Part shown: in pieces, positions 40,663 to 49,289 of the stretch | Layout: each line of letters opens with the position of its first letter | Numbering within the stretch: the first letter of the stretch is position 1 | Position numbers and translations under genes: made by a program | Origin: Desulfosarcina ovata subsp. ovata | GTDB taxonomy: Bacteria > Desulfobacterota > Desulfobacteria > Desulfobacterales > Desulfosarcinaceae | Length of the DNA: 64,000 nt | Direction of reading: 5' to 3' | Assembly (NCBI RefSeq): GCF_009689005.1 | Contig: NZ_AP021879.1 | Span: 7,379,501 to 7,443,500 of the forward strand | The notes under the pieces: generated by a model | Database searches by the model: none | What the model was told of the DNA's origin: nothing | The model's input: only the letters and a program-made list of their open reading frames with translations

Positions 40663-42159
40663 GTGAACCCGCCGCTGATTACCGTTGACCATATTACCGT
40701 CCGGCTGCGTGACCGCTGGTTTCTGGATGGTCTGTCATGGTGTATCCGGGCGGGCGAGCAGTGGACCCTTGTCGGTCCCAACGGGGCGGGCAAAACCACC
40801 TTGGCCAAGGCCATTGCCGGTCTACTTCCGGTGGTCCGGGGCAAGATCCATTATCATGCCTTTGGTGACCTCCGACCGACCCAGGCCATCGCCTATGTGG
40901 CCAGCGATGCCCGGCGGGATCTGTGGCGTAGGGAACAGCGCCTGGCCTTGAGTCGGGATTTTGCCGGACGGTTTACCGAGGCCACACCTGTGCGAGCGCT
41001 GCTGGTCAGCCGGTCCGTTGCCCCTGGAACAACCCATGTCCCCGAAAACCAGCTGACCGATGTGGTCCGCTGCTGCAATTTGCAGCATCTGCTGGACAAG
41101 CCGCTCCTGGCCATCTCCACGGGGGAGATGAGCCGGGTGCTGGTTGCCCGCGAGCTGCTTCGCCAGCCCAGGATGCTGGTGCTCGACGAACCCTTCGAAG
41201 GTCTTGACATGCCGGGCCGCCAGGCGATGATCGGCATGCTCGATGGCCTGGCCACCACGGGGCTACCCCTGCTCCTGATTGTTCACCGCCTGGCGGAACT
41301 GCCCACGGCCATGACCCATCTGCTGGCCATCGACGATGGGCGGGTTGTCCGCTCCGAACCGCTGGACCGCGCAGGGCAACCGCCGCTTTACCCTGAAAAA
41401 GCGAATCCTCGGGAGAAACGCTTTCCGCCACTTCCCAACGGCGCAAAGCCGCCTTCCGCCCGGCCACTGATCGAGATGCAGGCGGTTACGGTGCGTTACG
41501 GCGACCATGTGGTCTTGGACCGCTTGACCTGGTCGGTCAACGAGGGCCAGCACTGGGCCATCACCGGTCCCAATGGGGCCGGCAAATCGACCCTGCTGAA
41601 ACTGGTTACCGGGGATTGCCTTCAGGTGTACGCCAACGCCATTCGCCTGTTCGGGCGTGATCGGGGAACGGCCCAGACACTGGGAGAGACGCGCCGTCAG
41701 CTTGGGGTGGTGAGCCACGATCTGGCTGCCGCGTACCAGAAACCGGTCTGCGCCCTGAACGTGGTCTGCTCCGGGTTTTACGATTCGGTGGGGCTGTACC
41801 GCCATGTGGACGCGGAAAAGGCTGCCACCGCCCGTCAGTGGCTGGGCCGGATGGGGCTGTCGGGTTTGGCAGACCAGCCGTTCAACCAGCTTTCCCAGGG
41901 GCAGCGACAGATGATTCTGATCGCCCGGGCCATGGTCAAATCGCCGCGCTTGCTGATCCTGGACGAGCCCCTCTCCGGGCTGGACGCCCTTCATCGCAGC
42001 CGGGTGTTGGACCTGTTGGAGGGCATTGGTGAGGCGCAGTCCACCACCCTGGTTGTTATTTCCCACCATGTGGAAGAGATCCCCCATTGCACGACACACC
42101 GCCTGGCGCTGGATCAGGGTCGGGTGGTTGCCTGCGGACCGGTCAGAAACGATGAATAG
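40663..42159 (+). CDS. ModF-like ATP-binding protein with two ABC domains
   Basis: 498 residues, two tandem ABC ATPase cassettes and no membrane part. The first has Walker A GPNGAGKTT, signature STGEMSRVLVA and Walker B LVLDEPFEGLD; the second GPNGAGKST, SQGQRQMILIA and LLILDEPLSGLD. This is the ModF pattern, associated with molybdate use, although ModF-type proteins without ModABC are widespread and uncharacterised. The start is a GTG 30 bases after leuB. No molybdate genes are adjacent; MocA-like nucleotidyltransferase lies far downstream. Confidence 0.85.
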   Translation: MNPPLITVDHITVRLRDRWFLDGLSWCIRAGEQWTLVGPNGAGKTTLAKAIAGLLPVVRGKIHYHAFGDLRPTQAIAYVASDARRDLWRREQRLALSRDFAGRFTEATPVRALLVSRSVAPGTTHVPENQLTDVVRCCNLQHLLDKPLLAISTGEMSRVLVARELLRQPRMLVLDEPFEGLDMPGRQAMIGMLDGLATTGLPLLLIVHRLAELPTAMTHLLAIDDGRVVRSEPLDRAGQPPLYPEKANPREKRFPPLPNGAKPPSARPLIEMQAVTVRYGDHVVLDRLTWSVNEGQHWAITGPNGAGKSTLLKLVTGDCLQVYANAIRLFGRDRGTAQTLGETRRQLGVVSHDLAAAYQKPVCALNVVCSGFYDSVGLYRHVDAEKAATARQWLGRMGLSGLADQPFNQLSQGQRQMILIARAMVKSPRLLILDEPLSGLDALHRSRVLDLLEGIGEAQSTTLVVISHHVEEIPHCTTHRLALDQGRVVACGPVRNDE

Positions 42160-42215
42160 AACGTGGATGCTTAAGGCTCAGGGCTGAAAGCGTTAGTGCT
42201 GAGGGATGCGTCCGG

Positions 42216-42998
42216 CTATCCTTCGTCAATCGGCTTGCCATCGCACTGCCCGTCGCGCAGCCCTTCGGTGTAGCGGCGCACGCCGTAACGCTGGATCTGC
42301 CGGCAGATGCCGCGGACGATGCTGGCCTCGCCGGCACGCAGGGAGAGCCGGGTGAAGAAACGACGGATGCGGACCATCCAGTAGTCGGGGTTTTGCGGGT
42401 TGACATAGCCGATCTCCATCAGGGCGGCGGTCAGCTCACCGTACATCTGGTCCAGTTCGACGCGTTTGGCCAAGCGGGGTGTCAGCGGTTTCGGATCGGC
42501 CTGATCGGCGGTGGCCAGGCAGTAGCAGATGATCATCACCGCCTGGGCCAGATTGAGCGAGCTGAAATCCACAGTGGGGATATTGACCAGTTGATGGCAG
42601 TGTTTCAGATCCTCGTTGGTCAGCCCCCGGTCCTCGGGACCGAAAAGAATGGCCACTGGATTGTTGTGCGCGATGGGGATCAGGCCGCGTGCCAGAAAAT
42701 CCGGTGATTTGATCACCGGGCGCTGTTCGCCCAGGCGGGCGGTCGTGCCGACCACATGGCCAAAGGGTGCCAGGGCCGCCTCCAGGGAGGAGAAACGCTG
42801 GATGCGGTCCACAATGCTGCCCGCTGTGTGGGTGGCCAGCCGGCGGATGCGGGCGTTGTCCCAGATGCCCGGCTCCACAACGATCAGGCGGGTAAACCCC
42901 ATGTTGCACATGGCCCGGGCAGCGGACCCGATATTCTCAGGATACCGGGGCCGCTGCAGGACGATGGAGATGTTATCGCGGACGATGCCGACGGTCAT
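42216..42998 (-). CDS. trmJ: tRNA (cytidine/uridine-2'-O-)-methyltransferase, TrmJ-type
   Basis: 260 residues of the SPOUT (TrmH/TrmJ) superfamily. Knot elements are SIVLQRPRYPENIGSAARA, AILFGPEDRGLTNEDL and SSLNLAQAVMI. TrmJ methylates nucleotide 32 of tRNAs using SAM. The C-terminal extension (about 80 residues) fits bacterial TrmJ. Its ATG overlaps the ndk stop (ATGA), so the two are coupled. Convergent with the ModF-like gene. Confidence 0.88.
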   Translation of the reverse strand: MTVGIVRDNISIVLQRPRYPENIGSAARAMCNMGFTRLIVVEPGIWDNARIRRLATHTAGSIVDRIQRFSSLEAALAPFGHVVGTTARLGEQRPVIKSPDFLARGLIPIAHNNPVAILFGPEDRGLTNEDLKHCHQLVNIPTVDFSSLNLAQAVMIICYCLATADQADPKPLTPRLAKRVELDQMYGELTAALMEIGYVNPQNPDYWMVRIRRFFTRLSLRAGEASIVRGICRQIQRYGVRRYTEGLRDGQCDGKPIDEG

Positions 42999-43414
42999 CG
43001 GGCGGTAATTTCAAAGGCGTTGAAGAAGTAGCCGATCTCAAATGCGGCGGTTTCCGGGGCATCGGAGCCATGGACGACGTTTTTTTCGATATCGGTGGCA
43101 AAATCACGGCGGATGGTTCCCTCGGCGGCATCCTTGTAGTTGGTGGCCCCCATGAGGTCCCGGTAGCGGGCAATGGCATCGTCGCCTTCGAGCACCATGA
43201 CCACGGCCGGCCCCGAAGACATGAAATCGGTGAGGCTGCCGAAAAAGGGGCGTTCGCGATGGACGGCGTAAAACCCTTCGGCCTGGGCTTTGGTCATGTG
43301 GATCATTTTCATGGCGATGATGGTCAGTCCGTTGGCTTCCAGCCGTTTGACCACATCGCCGATCAGGCCCCGGGCGACGCCGTCGGGCTTGACGATGGAT
43401 AAGGTTCTCTGCAT
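42995..43414 (-). CDS. ndk: Nucleoside diphosphate kinase
   Basis: 139 residues. MQRTLSIVKPDGVARGLIG is the canonical opening, and the phospho-histidine is His115 in NVVHGSDA. It moves phosphate from ATP to other NDPs. The ATG at 43414 follows AGGAAA; a frame open up to 43555 lacks conservation. The stop overlaps trmJ. Confidence 0.97.
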   Translation of the reverse strand: MQRTLSIVKPDGVARGLIGDVVKRLEANGLTIIAMKMIHMTKAQAEGFYAVHRERPFFGSLTDFMSSGPAVVMVLEGDDAIARYRDLMGATNYKDAAEGTIRRDFATDIEKNVVHGSDAPETAAFEIGYFFNAFEITAR

Positions 43415-43851
43415 GGTTGATTTCCTTTCATTGGATTCTGGGCGGCGGACCAAGTCGTGGGCACGGCTGCGCGTCGGTTGAATGCAGTGTTTTGCGCCAT
43501 ATTCTTCTGCCCGCGGCGCCGGTTCGTGGCTGCCATAGCAGAAGGCCGGTACCAAGTCAACCGCTACCCGCAGCCCCTCCCGGGAGTGCCGGATCGCTTC
43601 TCAACAATTTGATTTGTCATGATTTATCTCATCACCCCGAACTTCTCAAACCGGACTTTGGACGGTTGACAGCCGTGCTTTGGCGACCTATTATACGAAC
43701 AGTTCAACCTATGCGTCCATTTTCAACATAAACAGTTTGTTAGTCGTCGTTCGCCCAGGCGCTGAACCGCTGCCATGCCGTCCCGGTGACGGGCCGCGGC
43801 AAGAGCGCTGACCAAGGGCAACGGCGCGATCCCGTTCCTATAGCATTCAAA
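43415..43851. other. Intergenic gap, no gene seen
   Basis: About 440 bases between ndk and the inverted-repeat element ahead of the FmdB gene. No protein-like frame or structured RNA was recognised. Confidence 0.5.
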
Positions 43852-43932
43852 ATAATGTTTTTGGGCTACGTTATCGGTCGTCGCGGTATGGATTATACAG
43901 CTTCCTCCCTATGGCCTTGCCAAAAACATTAT
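43852..43932. repeat. Short element with 13-bp perfect terminal inverted repeats
   Basis: ATAATGTTTTTGG (43852-43864) is repeated in exact reverse complement at 43920-43932, enclosing 55 bases. It ends 39 bases before the FmdB-family gene. It could be a small MITE or an RNA structure in that gene's leader. Confidence 0.5.
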
Positions 43933-43971
43933 CTTAAACACTGATATAAACGACCGTCAGGATGAAGCGTT

Positions 43972-44466
43972 ATGCCGATCTACGAATTTTACTGCCCGGA
44001 CTGCAATACGTTGTTCAATTTCTTTTCCCGTCGCATCAACACCGACAAACAGCCGGATTGCCCCAAATGCAAGACCCGTAAACTGGAGCGGCAGATGTCC
44101 GCGTTTGCCTTTACCGGCAAGGCCAAGGAGAGCGGTGATGATGATGATCTGCCCTTTGACGAGAGCAAAATGGAAAAGGCCATGCAAATGCTCTCCAGTG
44201 AAGCGGAGCGGATCAACGAGGACGACCCCCGCCAAGCGGCCGATCTTATGCGCAAACTGACCGATATGACCGGCATGGAACTGGGGGCCGGTATGGAGGA
44301 GGCTTTGCGGAGGATGGAGCGCGGCGACGATCCCGAGCAGGTCGAGGCGGAGATGGGCGATCTTCTGGAATCGGAGGATCCCTTTATCCTGCCCGAAAAA
44401 AAGGGCCAGGGCGGGCGTGCTACCAGGCCGGCTCCCATTAAGGACGAGACGCTTTACGATTTGTGA
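43972..44466 (+). CDS. FmdB-family zinc-ribbon protein
   Basis: 164 residues. MPIYEFYCPDCNTLFNF with a second CPKC pair forms the FmdB-type zinc ribbon. The remainder is acidic and helical with a low-complexity DDDDLPFDESK stretch. FmdB was first linked to regulation of formamidase/amidase genes; most members are uncharacterised. No substrate genes are adjacent. The next gene follows after 52 bases. Confidence 0.88.
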   Translation: MPIYEFYCPDCNTLFNFFSRRINTDKQPDCPKCKTRKLERQMSAFAFTGKAKESGDDDDLPFDESKMEKAMQMLSSEAERINEDDPRQAADLMRKLTDMTGMELGAGMEEALRRMERGDDPEQVEAEMGDLLESEDPFILPEKKGQGGRATRPAPIKDETLYDL

Positions 44467-44518
44467 TGGTCAGGCAGAGGGGTGAGGGAGAACGTAACCT
44501 ATACGAAAGGCTTATGCC

Positions 44519-45040
44519 ATGGATCCGACTCGTCGACTGGAAACCCGGCAGGGTGACATTACCCAACTGAGCGTGGATGCGATCGTCAATGCAGCCAATC
44601 AAACCCTGAAGGGCGGTGGCGGTGTGGATGGCGCCATCCATCGGGCTGCCGGACCGGAGCTGCTGGCCGAATGCCGGACCCTGGGGGGCTGCCCCACCGG
44701 CGAGGCCCGGTTGACCCGGGGTTACCGGTTGCCGGCCAGGTACGTGATTCACACCGTGGGGCCGGTCTACCGCGGCCGCCCTGAGGACCCGCGTCTTTTG
44801 GCCAACTGTTACACCAACAGCCTGATACTGGCCCGGGATCATGGGATCTGCAGCATCGCTTTCCCGGCCATCAGTTGCGGGGTTTACGGATATCCCATTG
44901 ATGAAGCCTGCAAAATTGCCGTGGACACCTGCGCCGCATTCATCACGGCCAACGAGGCCATTGAAAAGATTGTTTTCATGCTTTTTTCTGATAAAGATCT
45001 GGCGGTTTATTCCCAATACCTGAAGAACCATGCGGGGTAG
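44519..45040 (+). CDS. Macrodomain protein, O-acetyl-ADP-ribose deacetylase type
   Basis: 173 residues, a single macrodomain: GDITQLSVDAIVNAANQTL, GGGGVDGAIHRAAG and FPAISCGVYGYP are the ADP-ribose-binding loops. YmdB-type macrodomains remove acetyl from O-acetyl-ADP-ribose or ADP-ribose from proteins. Catalytic Asn/Asp (NAANQ, GVDGA) are present. It lies between FmdB and a selenoprotein on the same strand. Confidence 0.93.
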   Translation: MDPTRRLETRQGDITQLSVDAIVNAANQTLKGGGGVDGAIHRAAGPELLAECRTLGGCPTGEARLTRGYRLPARYVIHTVGPVYRGRPEDPRLLANCYTNSLILARDHGICSIAFPAISCGVYGYPIDEACKIAVDTCAAFITANEAIEKIVFMLFSDKDLAVYSQYLKNHAG

Positions 45041-45202
45041 TCGGCACGTTGCGGCAGGGTTGTTCGTATCACGGCAGTCGATACGCCTTGCAATTGGAAT
45101 TGACAAATCCGATCGTCATGGTTAAGTTCAATGACTGAAACCTGAATCGGGATTTCCGGCCCTGAATAAATACGGGCCGAATACGCTTTCAAGGAGGGCA
45201 TC

Positions 45203-45517
45203 ATGTTCGAGGTTACCCAACCGGCAGTTCAGCAGATTGCTGAATACTTCAAGGGAAAAGAGGCCAAACCGATCCGCATTTTTCTTAACGAAGGCGGGTG
45301 AGGGGGGCCTGGTCTGGCCATGGCTCTGGATGAGCCGGCAAACACGGATACGGAATTTGAGGTTGATGGATTCAAGTTTATCGTCAATTCTGATTTTCTT
45401 GAAAAAGCCAAACCGATCAAGGTGGATTTCCACCAGTACGGCTTCAAGCTGGACTGCGGCATCGATTTTGGTGCCGGATGCACCAGTTGCGGTACCAAAG
45501 GATCCTGCTGCGCCTGA
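45203..45517 (+). CDS. HesB/IscA-like selenoprotein (in-frame UGA = Sec33)
   Basis: 104 residues when the TGA at 45299-45301 is read as selenocysteine. Upstream: MFEVTQPAVQQIAEYFKGKE, then RIFLNEGG. Downstream: GGPGLAMALDEPANTD, then DGFKFIVNSDF. The two halves join without gap into the HesB/IscA-like fold, and Sec falls at the GG[U/C]GG-P position that is cysteine or Sec in this family. A strong AAGGAGG precedes the ATG. The C-terminus adds a CTSCGTKGSCC cluster. The family is linked to Fe-S or selenium/iron handling; the exact role is unknown. selA/B/C/D must be elsewhere. A standard gene finder would report only the fragment after the TGA. Confidence 0.9.
45317..45339 (+). promoter_or_regulatory. 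Bacterial SECIS-like hairpin
   Basis: GCC, a 2-base bulge (AT) and GGCTC pair with GAGCC and GGC around loop TGGAT. The loop starts 25 bases after the UGA and has G at its second position, within the usual spacing and form of bacterial SECIS elements read by SelB. Confidence 0.6.
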
Positions 45518-45540
45518 TCCTGACAGACCATTACCGTACA

Positions 45541-45569
45541 AAGGCGACCTGATCGGGTCGCCTTTTTTA
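45541..45569 (+). terminator. Rho-independent terminator after the selenoprotein gene
   Basis: GGCGACC and GGTCGCC pair around TGATCG, followed by six T. Confidence 0.92.
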
Positions 45570-45740
45570 TATTGCGGCAACGATCCATCGCTTTATCTTG
45601 CAGCACCACGCCTGCCCTGCTATAAATCTTTCATCCCCGACCGCAAAAAGGCGTCCTGCTGACGGAGGCATTGCGTTGTCAAAAAGGCGGCTCGACCTTT
45701 TCAATCATCGACCGATGCACGAGAATATGAGGAGCAGCCC

Positions 45741-46457
45741 ATGACACGGGTGGATTTCGCTGTAGATGAGCATGTTGCCACCGTTACCCTGAGCGATGGC
45801 GAAAACCGGTTCAATCCCGATTTTCTCAATGCATTTCTGGATATTCTTGATGAGGTCGAAACGACCACGGATGCGACCACACTGCTGGTCACCTCCGCGC
45901 ATGAGAAAATATTCTCCAACGGCATCGATTTGGAATGGATTGTCCCGGTGATTCAGCAAAACGACCTGGCCCGGGCCAAAGCGTTCTTCTATCTGCTCAA
46001 CCGGATGTTCAAACGCCTGGTGACCTATCCGCTGGTCACCGTGGCGGCCATCTCCGGTCACGCCTTTGCCGGCGGCGCCATTTTGTGCTGTGCGTTTGAT
46101 TTCCGGTTCATGCGCTCGGACCGCGGATTTTTCTGCTTTCCCGAGGTGGACCTGGGGATTCCGTTTCTGCCGGGGATGAATGCCATTTTGAAAAAAGCCA
46201 TGCCCATGTACATGGTCGAATATATGCAATACACCGGTGTGCGGCTGACGGCGAACCAGTGTGTGGAACACCACATCGTCCACAACGCCTTGCCCATGGA
46301 GGCCCTCATGGCGGAGACCCGGGCGTTTGCCATGGCCATCAACAAACGGCGCCCGGTGGTTGCCGAAATGAAAAAGCGGCTCAATCAGCCCATTGTGCAC
46401 GCGCTCGATATTACGGATGTTCCCTATATCGAATCCGGACAGTTCAACATCGGTTGA
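45741..46457 (+). CDS. Enoyl-CoA hydratase/isomerase family protein
   Basis: 238 residues of the crotonase fold. Oxyanion-hole elements are SNGIDLEW and SGHAFAGGAIL. The catalytic Glu region reads FCFPEVDLGIPFLPGM. Overall it is close to short delta3-delta2-enoyl-CoA isomerases of unsaturated fatty-acid oxidation, but hydratase activity is possible. The ATG follows GAGGAG. No acyl-CoA genes adjoin it. Confidence 0.87.
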   Translation: MTRVDFAVDEHVATVTLSDGENRFNPDFLNAFLDILDEVETTTDATTLLVTSAHEKIFSNGIDLEWIVPVIQQNDLARAKAFFYLLNRMFKRLVTYPLVTVAAISGHAFAGGAILCCAFDFRFMRSDRGFFCFPEVDLGIPFLPGMNAILKKAMPMYMVEYMQYTGVRLTANQCVEHHIVHNALPMEALMAETRAFAMAINKRRPVVAEMKKRLNQPIVHALDITDVPYIESGQFNIG

Positions 46458-46588
46458 TCCATCGTCGATGTGCGCGTGCTGCCGGCCATCTGTGCCAAAA
46501 TGGGCGTTTCCGGTTGTTACAAAGGGGCGCAGAGTACCAATGGGGTATCCCGCCAAGATGGGAGGGGCGCCCCAACGTCGTGAAGCCG

Positions 46589-47554
46589 ATGCCTTTACCC
46601 ACACAGACCATTTCTAAACCGGATTCTCCACCGATGGGTCGGAACCGCAGGTCCTCGTCCTCCCGACGGAGGGACACCGAACCCCTTCCGCAAGCAGCGC
46701 TTACGGAAGGGGATGAGATCCTGCGCGCCTTTTTCGACCAGATAGATATCGGGCTGGCCGTTACGTTTCCCGACGGTCGTTTTGTCCGGGTCAATGGTGC
46801 CCTGTGTGCCTTGCTGGGATATCAGGCGTCCGCATTGCGGCAACACGGTTTGACGGATTTGATCGTTCCTGATCAACGCAGTCGGCTTGTCGCTGTCATG
46901 GCGCAGCTCCAGGCCGGCGAAAAACAGCGTTTTCAGATCAAGCCGGAACTCCTGCGCCGGGACGGCCGAGCCGTCTCCGGCCTTTTGACACTTTCCGTTG
47001 TTTCCGACCGCGTGGGCCGAATCCGCCACCTGCTCGTCAGTTTTCAGGAGGGCCGCGATCTGGTTCGGACCAAAATGGCTCTGAAGGAGCGAACCGATAG
47101 CCTCTCTGAAGTCAACACGGCGTTGGAAGTGCTGCTCAGAGAACGGGAAGCGGACCGGCTGGAGATGAAGGAGACGATGCTGACCAACGCAAAAAGCCTG
47201 ATTCTGCCCTACCTCGAGAAACTCAAATCCAGCCGTCTGGATATCCGTCAGCGCACTTATCTCAACCTGATTGAATCCAACCTCAATGAAATCATTTCAC
47301 CATTGACCCAACGAATGTCGGGCCATTACATGAATTTCACCCCCATGGAGATTCAGGTGGCCAATTTGGTCAAGGAGGGGCAGCGCACAAAAGATATTGC
47401 CGTTATTCTGGGGCTGTCTGTTCGCACCATTGAAGCCGTGCGCTATCGCATCCGGATGAAGCTGGGATTGAAAAGAAAAGGCACCAATCTGAGATCGACC
47501 CTGCTTTCTATGGATAGTGGCCAGCCCGTTGCCGTGCAGCGGGATCCTCCATAG
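46589..47554 (+). CDS. PAS-domain transcriptional regulator with LuxR-type HTH
   Basis: About 321 residues. A PAS domain (about 45-165: FFDQIDIGLAVTFPDGRFVR) is followed by a coiled coil (MALKERTDSLSEVNTALEVL) and a C-terminal LuxR/GerE helix-turn-helix (FTPMEIQVANLVKEGQRTKD, then LSVRTIEAVRYRIRMKLGL). It should bind DNA in response to a signal perceived by the PAS domain. No receiver domain is present. The start is uncertain (ATG 46589 or GTG 46580). It is close behind the enoyl-CoA hydratase gene. Confidence 0.85.
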   Translation: MPLPTQTISKPDSPPMGRNRRSSSSRRRDTEPLPQAALTEGDEILRAFFDQIDIGLAVTFPDGRFVRVNGALCALLGYQASALRQHGLTDLIVPDQRSRLVAVMAQLQAGEKQRFQIKPELLRRDGRAVSGLLTLSVVSDRVGRIRHLLVSFQEGRDLVRTKMALKERTDSLSEVNTALEVLLREREADRLEMKETMLTNAKSLILPYLEKLKSSRLDIRQRTYLNLIESNLNEIISPLTQRMSGHYMNFTPMEIQVANLVKEGQRTKDIAVILGLSVRTIEAVRYRIRMKLGLKRKGTNLRSTLLSMDSGQPVAVQRDPP

Positions 47555-47586
47555 CCGACGTGTCATCGGCCCTGAACCATGGGGCG

Positions 47587-49176
47587 TCAGGCGATCAATT
47601 CGCGGGTTTTGTGGAAGCGGATGGCCGGCCACTCTTCCATGGCATTGTCCAGTCGCCACAGGCTGGAAGCCAGATAGGTAAGCTTCCCATGGGAATCATG
47701 GGCCAGGCTGGCGTACTTTTCCTTTTCGAAGTGGGCCAGCTGTTTTCTGTCTTCACTGGTCACCCACCGGGCGGCCGCAAAGCTGACCGGTTCATACCGG
47801 GCATCGACCCCGTATTCGGATTTCAGGCGCGCCATGGTGACATCGAATTGAAGCACCCCGACGGCGCCGAGAATATAGCTGTTTCCGGTGAGCGGACGGA
47901 AGAACTGCACGGCACCCTCCTCGGCCAGTTGGGTCAGCCCTTTGAGCAACTGCTTGGCCTTGAGCGGATTGTTCAGCTGTACCCGCCTGAAATGATCCGG
48001 CGCAAAATTGGGAATGCCGGTGAAACTGAGCGCCTCCTTCTCACAGAAGGTATCCCCGATACCGATGGTTCCGTGGTTGTGGATGCCGATGATATCACCG
48101 GGGTAGGCCTCTTCCACATGGGTGCGGTCCTGGGCCATGAAAATGGTGGCGTTGGAGAGGGTTACCTGTTTGCCGATGCGGGTCTGCAGGACCTTCATTC
48201 CGCGGGTAAACTTGCCCGAACAGATGCGCACAAAAGCGATGCGGTCACGATGGGCCGGATCCATGTTGGCCTGAATTTTAAAGGCGAAGCCCGAAAATGC
48301 CGTTTCCTGAGGGTCTACCAGACGCGTGGTGGTGGGGCGCGCCTGGGGGGAGGGGGCCATTTCCACAAAAGCGTCCAACAGTTCGCGGACGCCAAAGTTA
48401 TTGATGGCACTGCCGAAAAAGACCGGCGTCTGGCTGCCCTTGAGGTATGCCTCCAGTTCGAAGGGATTGGCCGCACCTTCGAGCAGTTCCACATCTTCCC
48501 GGAGTTCGTCCGCCTGGCTGTCCAGCATTTCATCCAGGCGCGGATCGGCAAGGTCGGTAATCAGAATGCCCTCCTGGTGGCGGGTTTCACCACCCGGCGT
48601 GAACAGGTAGAGCTGATTTTGGTGGCGATTGTAAACCCCGCGGAATCGCTTGCCCATGCCGATGGGCCAGGAGAGGGGCGCGCATTCAATCTGAAGTTTG
48701 TCTTCGATATCGGCCAGGATGTCCAGCGGTGCCATGCCGTCGCGGTCAAGTTTGTTGATGAAGGTCATAATGGGGGTGTTGCGCATCCGGCACACCTCCA
48801 TGAGCTTTTCGGTCTGGGGCTCGACCCCTTTGGCACTGTCGATTACCATCAGGGCGCTGTCCACGGCGGTGAGCACGCGGTAGGTGTCTTCGGAAAAATC
48901 CTGGTGGCCCGGGGTGTCCAGCAGGTTGACCTCGAATCCGTTATAGGTGAACTTCATGACCGAGGTGGTCACGGAAATACCGCGTTCTTTTTCGATGGTC
49001 ATCCAGTCGCTGGTGGCGTATCGACCGGCGCGTTTGGCTTTGACGGCACCGGCCATCTGGATGGCCCCGCCGAAAAGGAGCAGTTTCTCTGTCAGTGTGG
49101 TTTTTCCCGCGTCCGGGTGACTGATGATGCCGAACGTTCGCCGTTTCTGGAGTTCTTTTATAAGATGGCCGTCCAT
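47587..49176 (-). CDS. prfC: Peptide chain release factor 3
   Basis: 529 residues, the typical length. G1 SHPDAGKTT, G3 DTPGHQDFSEDT and G4 NKLDRD mark the GTPase; the RF3-specific FRPLTGNSYILGAVGVLQFD lies in the C-terminal part. RF3 recycles RF1/RF2 from the ribosome with GTP. It is monocistronic, preceded by the HD-GYP terminator. Confidence 0.97.
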   Translation of the reverse strand: MDGHLIKELQKRRTFGIISHPDAGKTTLTEKLLLFGGAIQMAGAVKAKRAGRYATSDWMTIEKERGISVTTSVMKFTYNGFEVNLLDTPGHQDFSEDTYRVLTAVDSALMVIDSAKGVEPQTEKLMEVCRMRNTPIMTFINKLDRDGMAPLDILADIEDKLQIECAPLSWPIGMGKRFRGVYNRHQNQLYLFTPGGETRHQEGILITDLADPRLDEMLDSQADELREDVELLEGAANPFELEAYLKGSQTPVFFGSAINNFGVRELLDAFVEMAPSPQARPTTTRLVDPQETAFSGFAFKIQANMDPAHRDRIAFVRICSGKFTRGMKVLQTRIGKQVTLSNATIFMAQDRTHVEEAYPGDIIGIHNHGTIGIGDTFCEKEALSFTGIPNFAPDHFRRVQLNNPLKAKQLLKGLTQLAEEGAVQFFRPLTGNSYILGAVGVLQFDVTMARLKSEYGVDARYEPVSFAAARWVTSEDRKQLAHFEKEKYASLAHDSHGKLTYLASSLWRLDNAMEEWPAIRFHKTRELIA

Positions 49177-49202
49177 AGTTCTTGCTTTTTTCCACCGCGC
49201 TC

Positions 49203-49230
49203 AAAAAAAACAGGCCACTATTGGCCTGTT
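49203..49230 (-). terminator. Rho-independent terminator for the HD-GYP gene
   Basis: On the minus strand AACAGGCC and GGCCTGTT pair perfectly around a 6-base loop, followed by a run of T. Confidence 0.9.
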
Positions 49231-49289
49231 ACCGTTCTGCGCTTAACCCTATCGGTTCGTTATTGCGGCCTTTCCACCGGTTGCCGCCG

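Noticed and set aside
45304..45319. Alternative SECIS hairpin GGCC-TGGTCT-GGCC
   Set aside because: Its loop resembles the fdhF SECIS loop, but it starts only about 8 bases after the UGA, too close for known bacterial SECIS spacing; the hairpin at 45317-45339 fits better.
45320..45517. Separate small protein starting at the ATG after the selenoprotein TGA
   Set aside because: It is the C-terminal two-thirds of the HesB-like selenoprotein; homology continues across the TGA.
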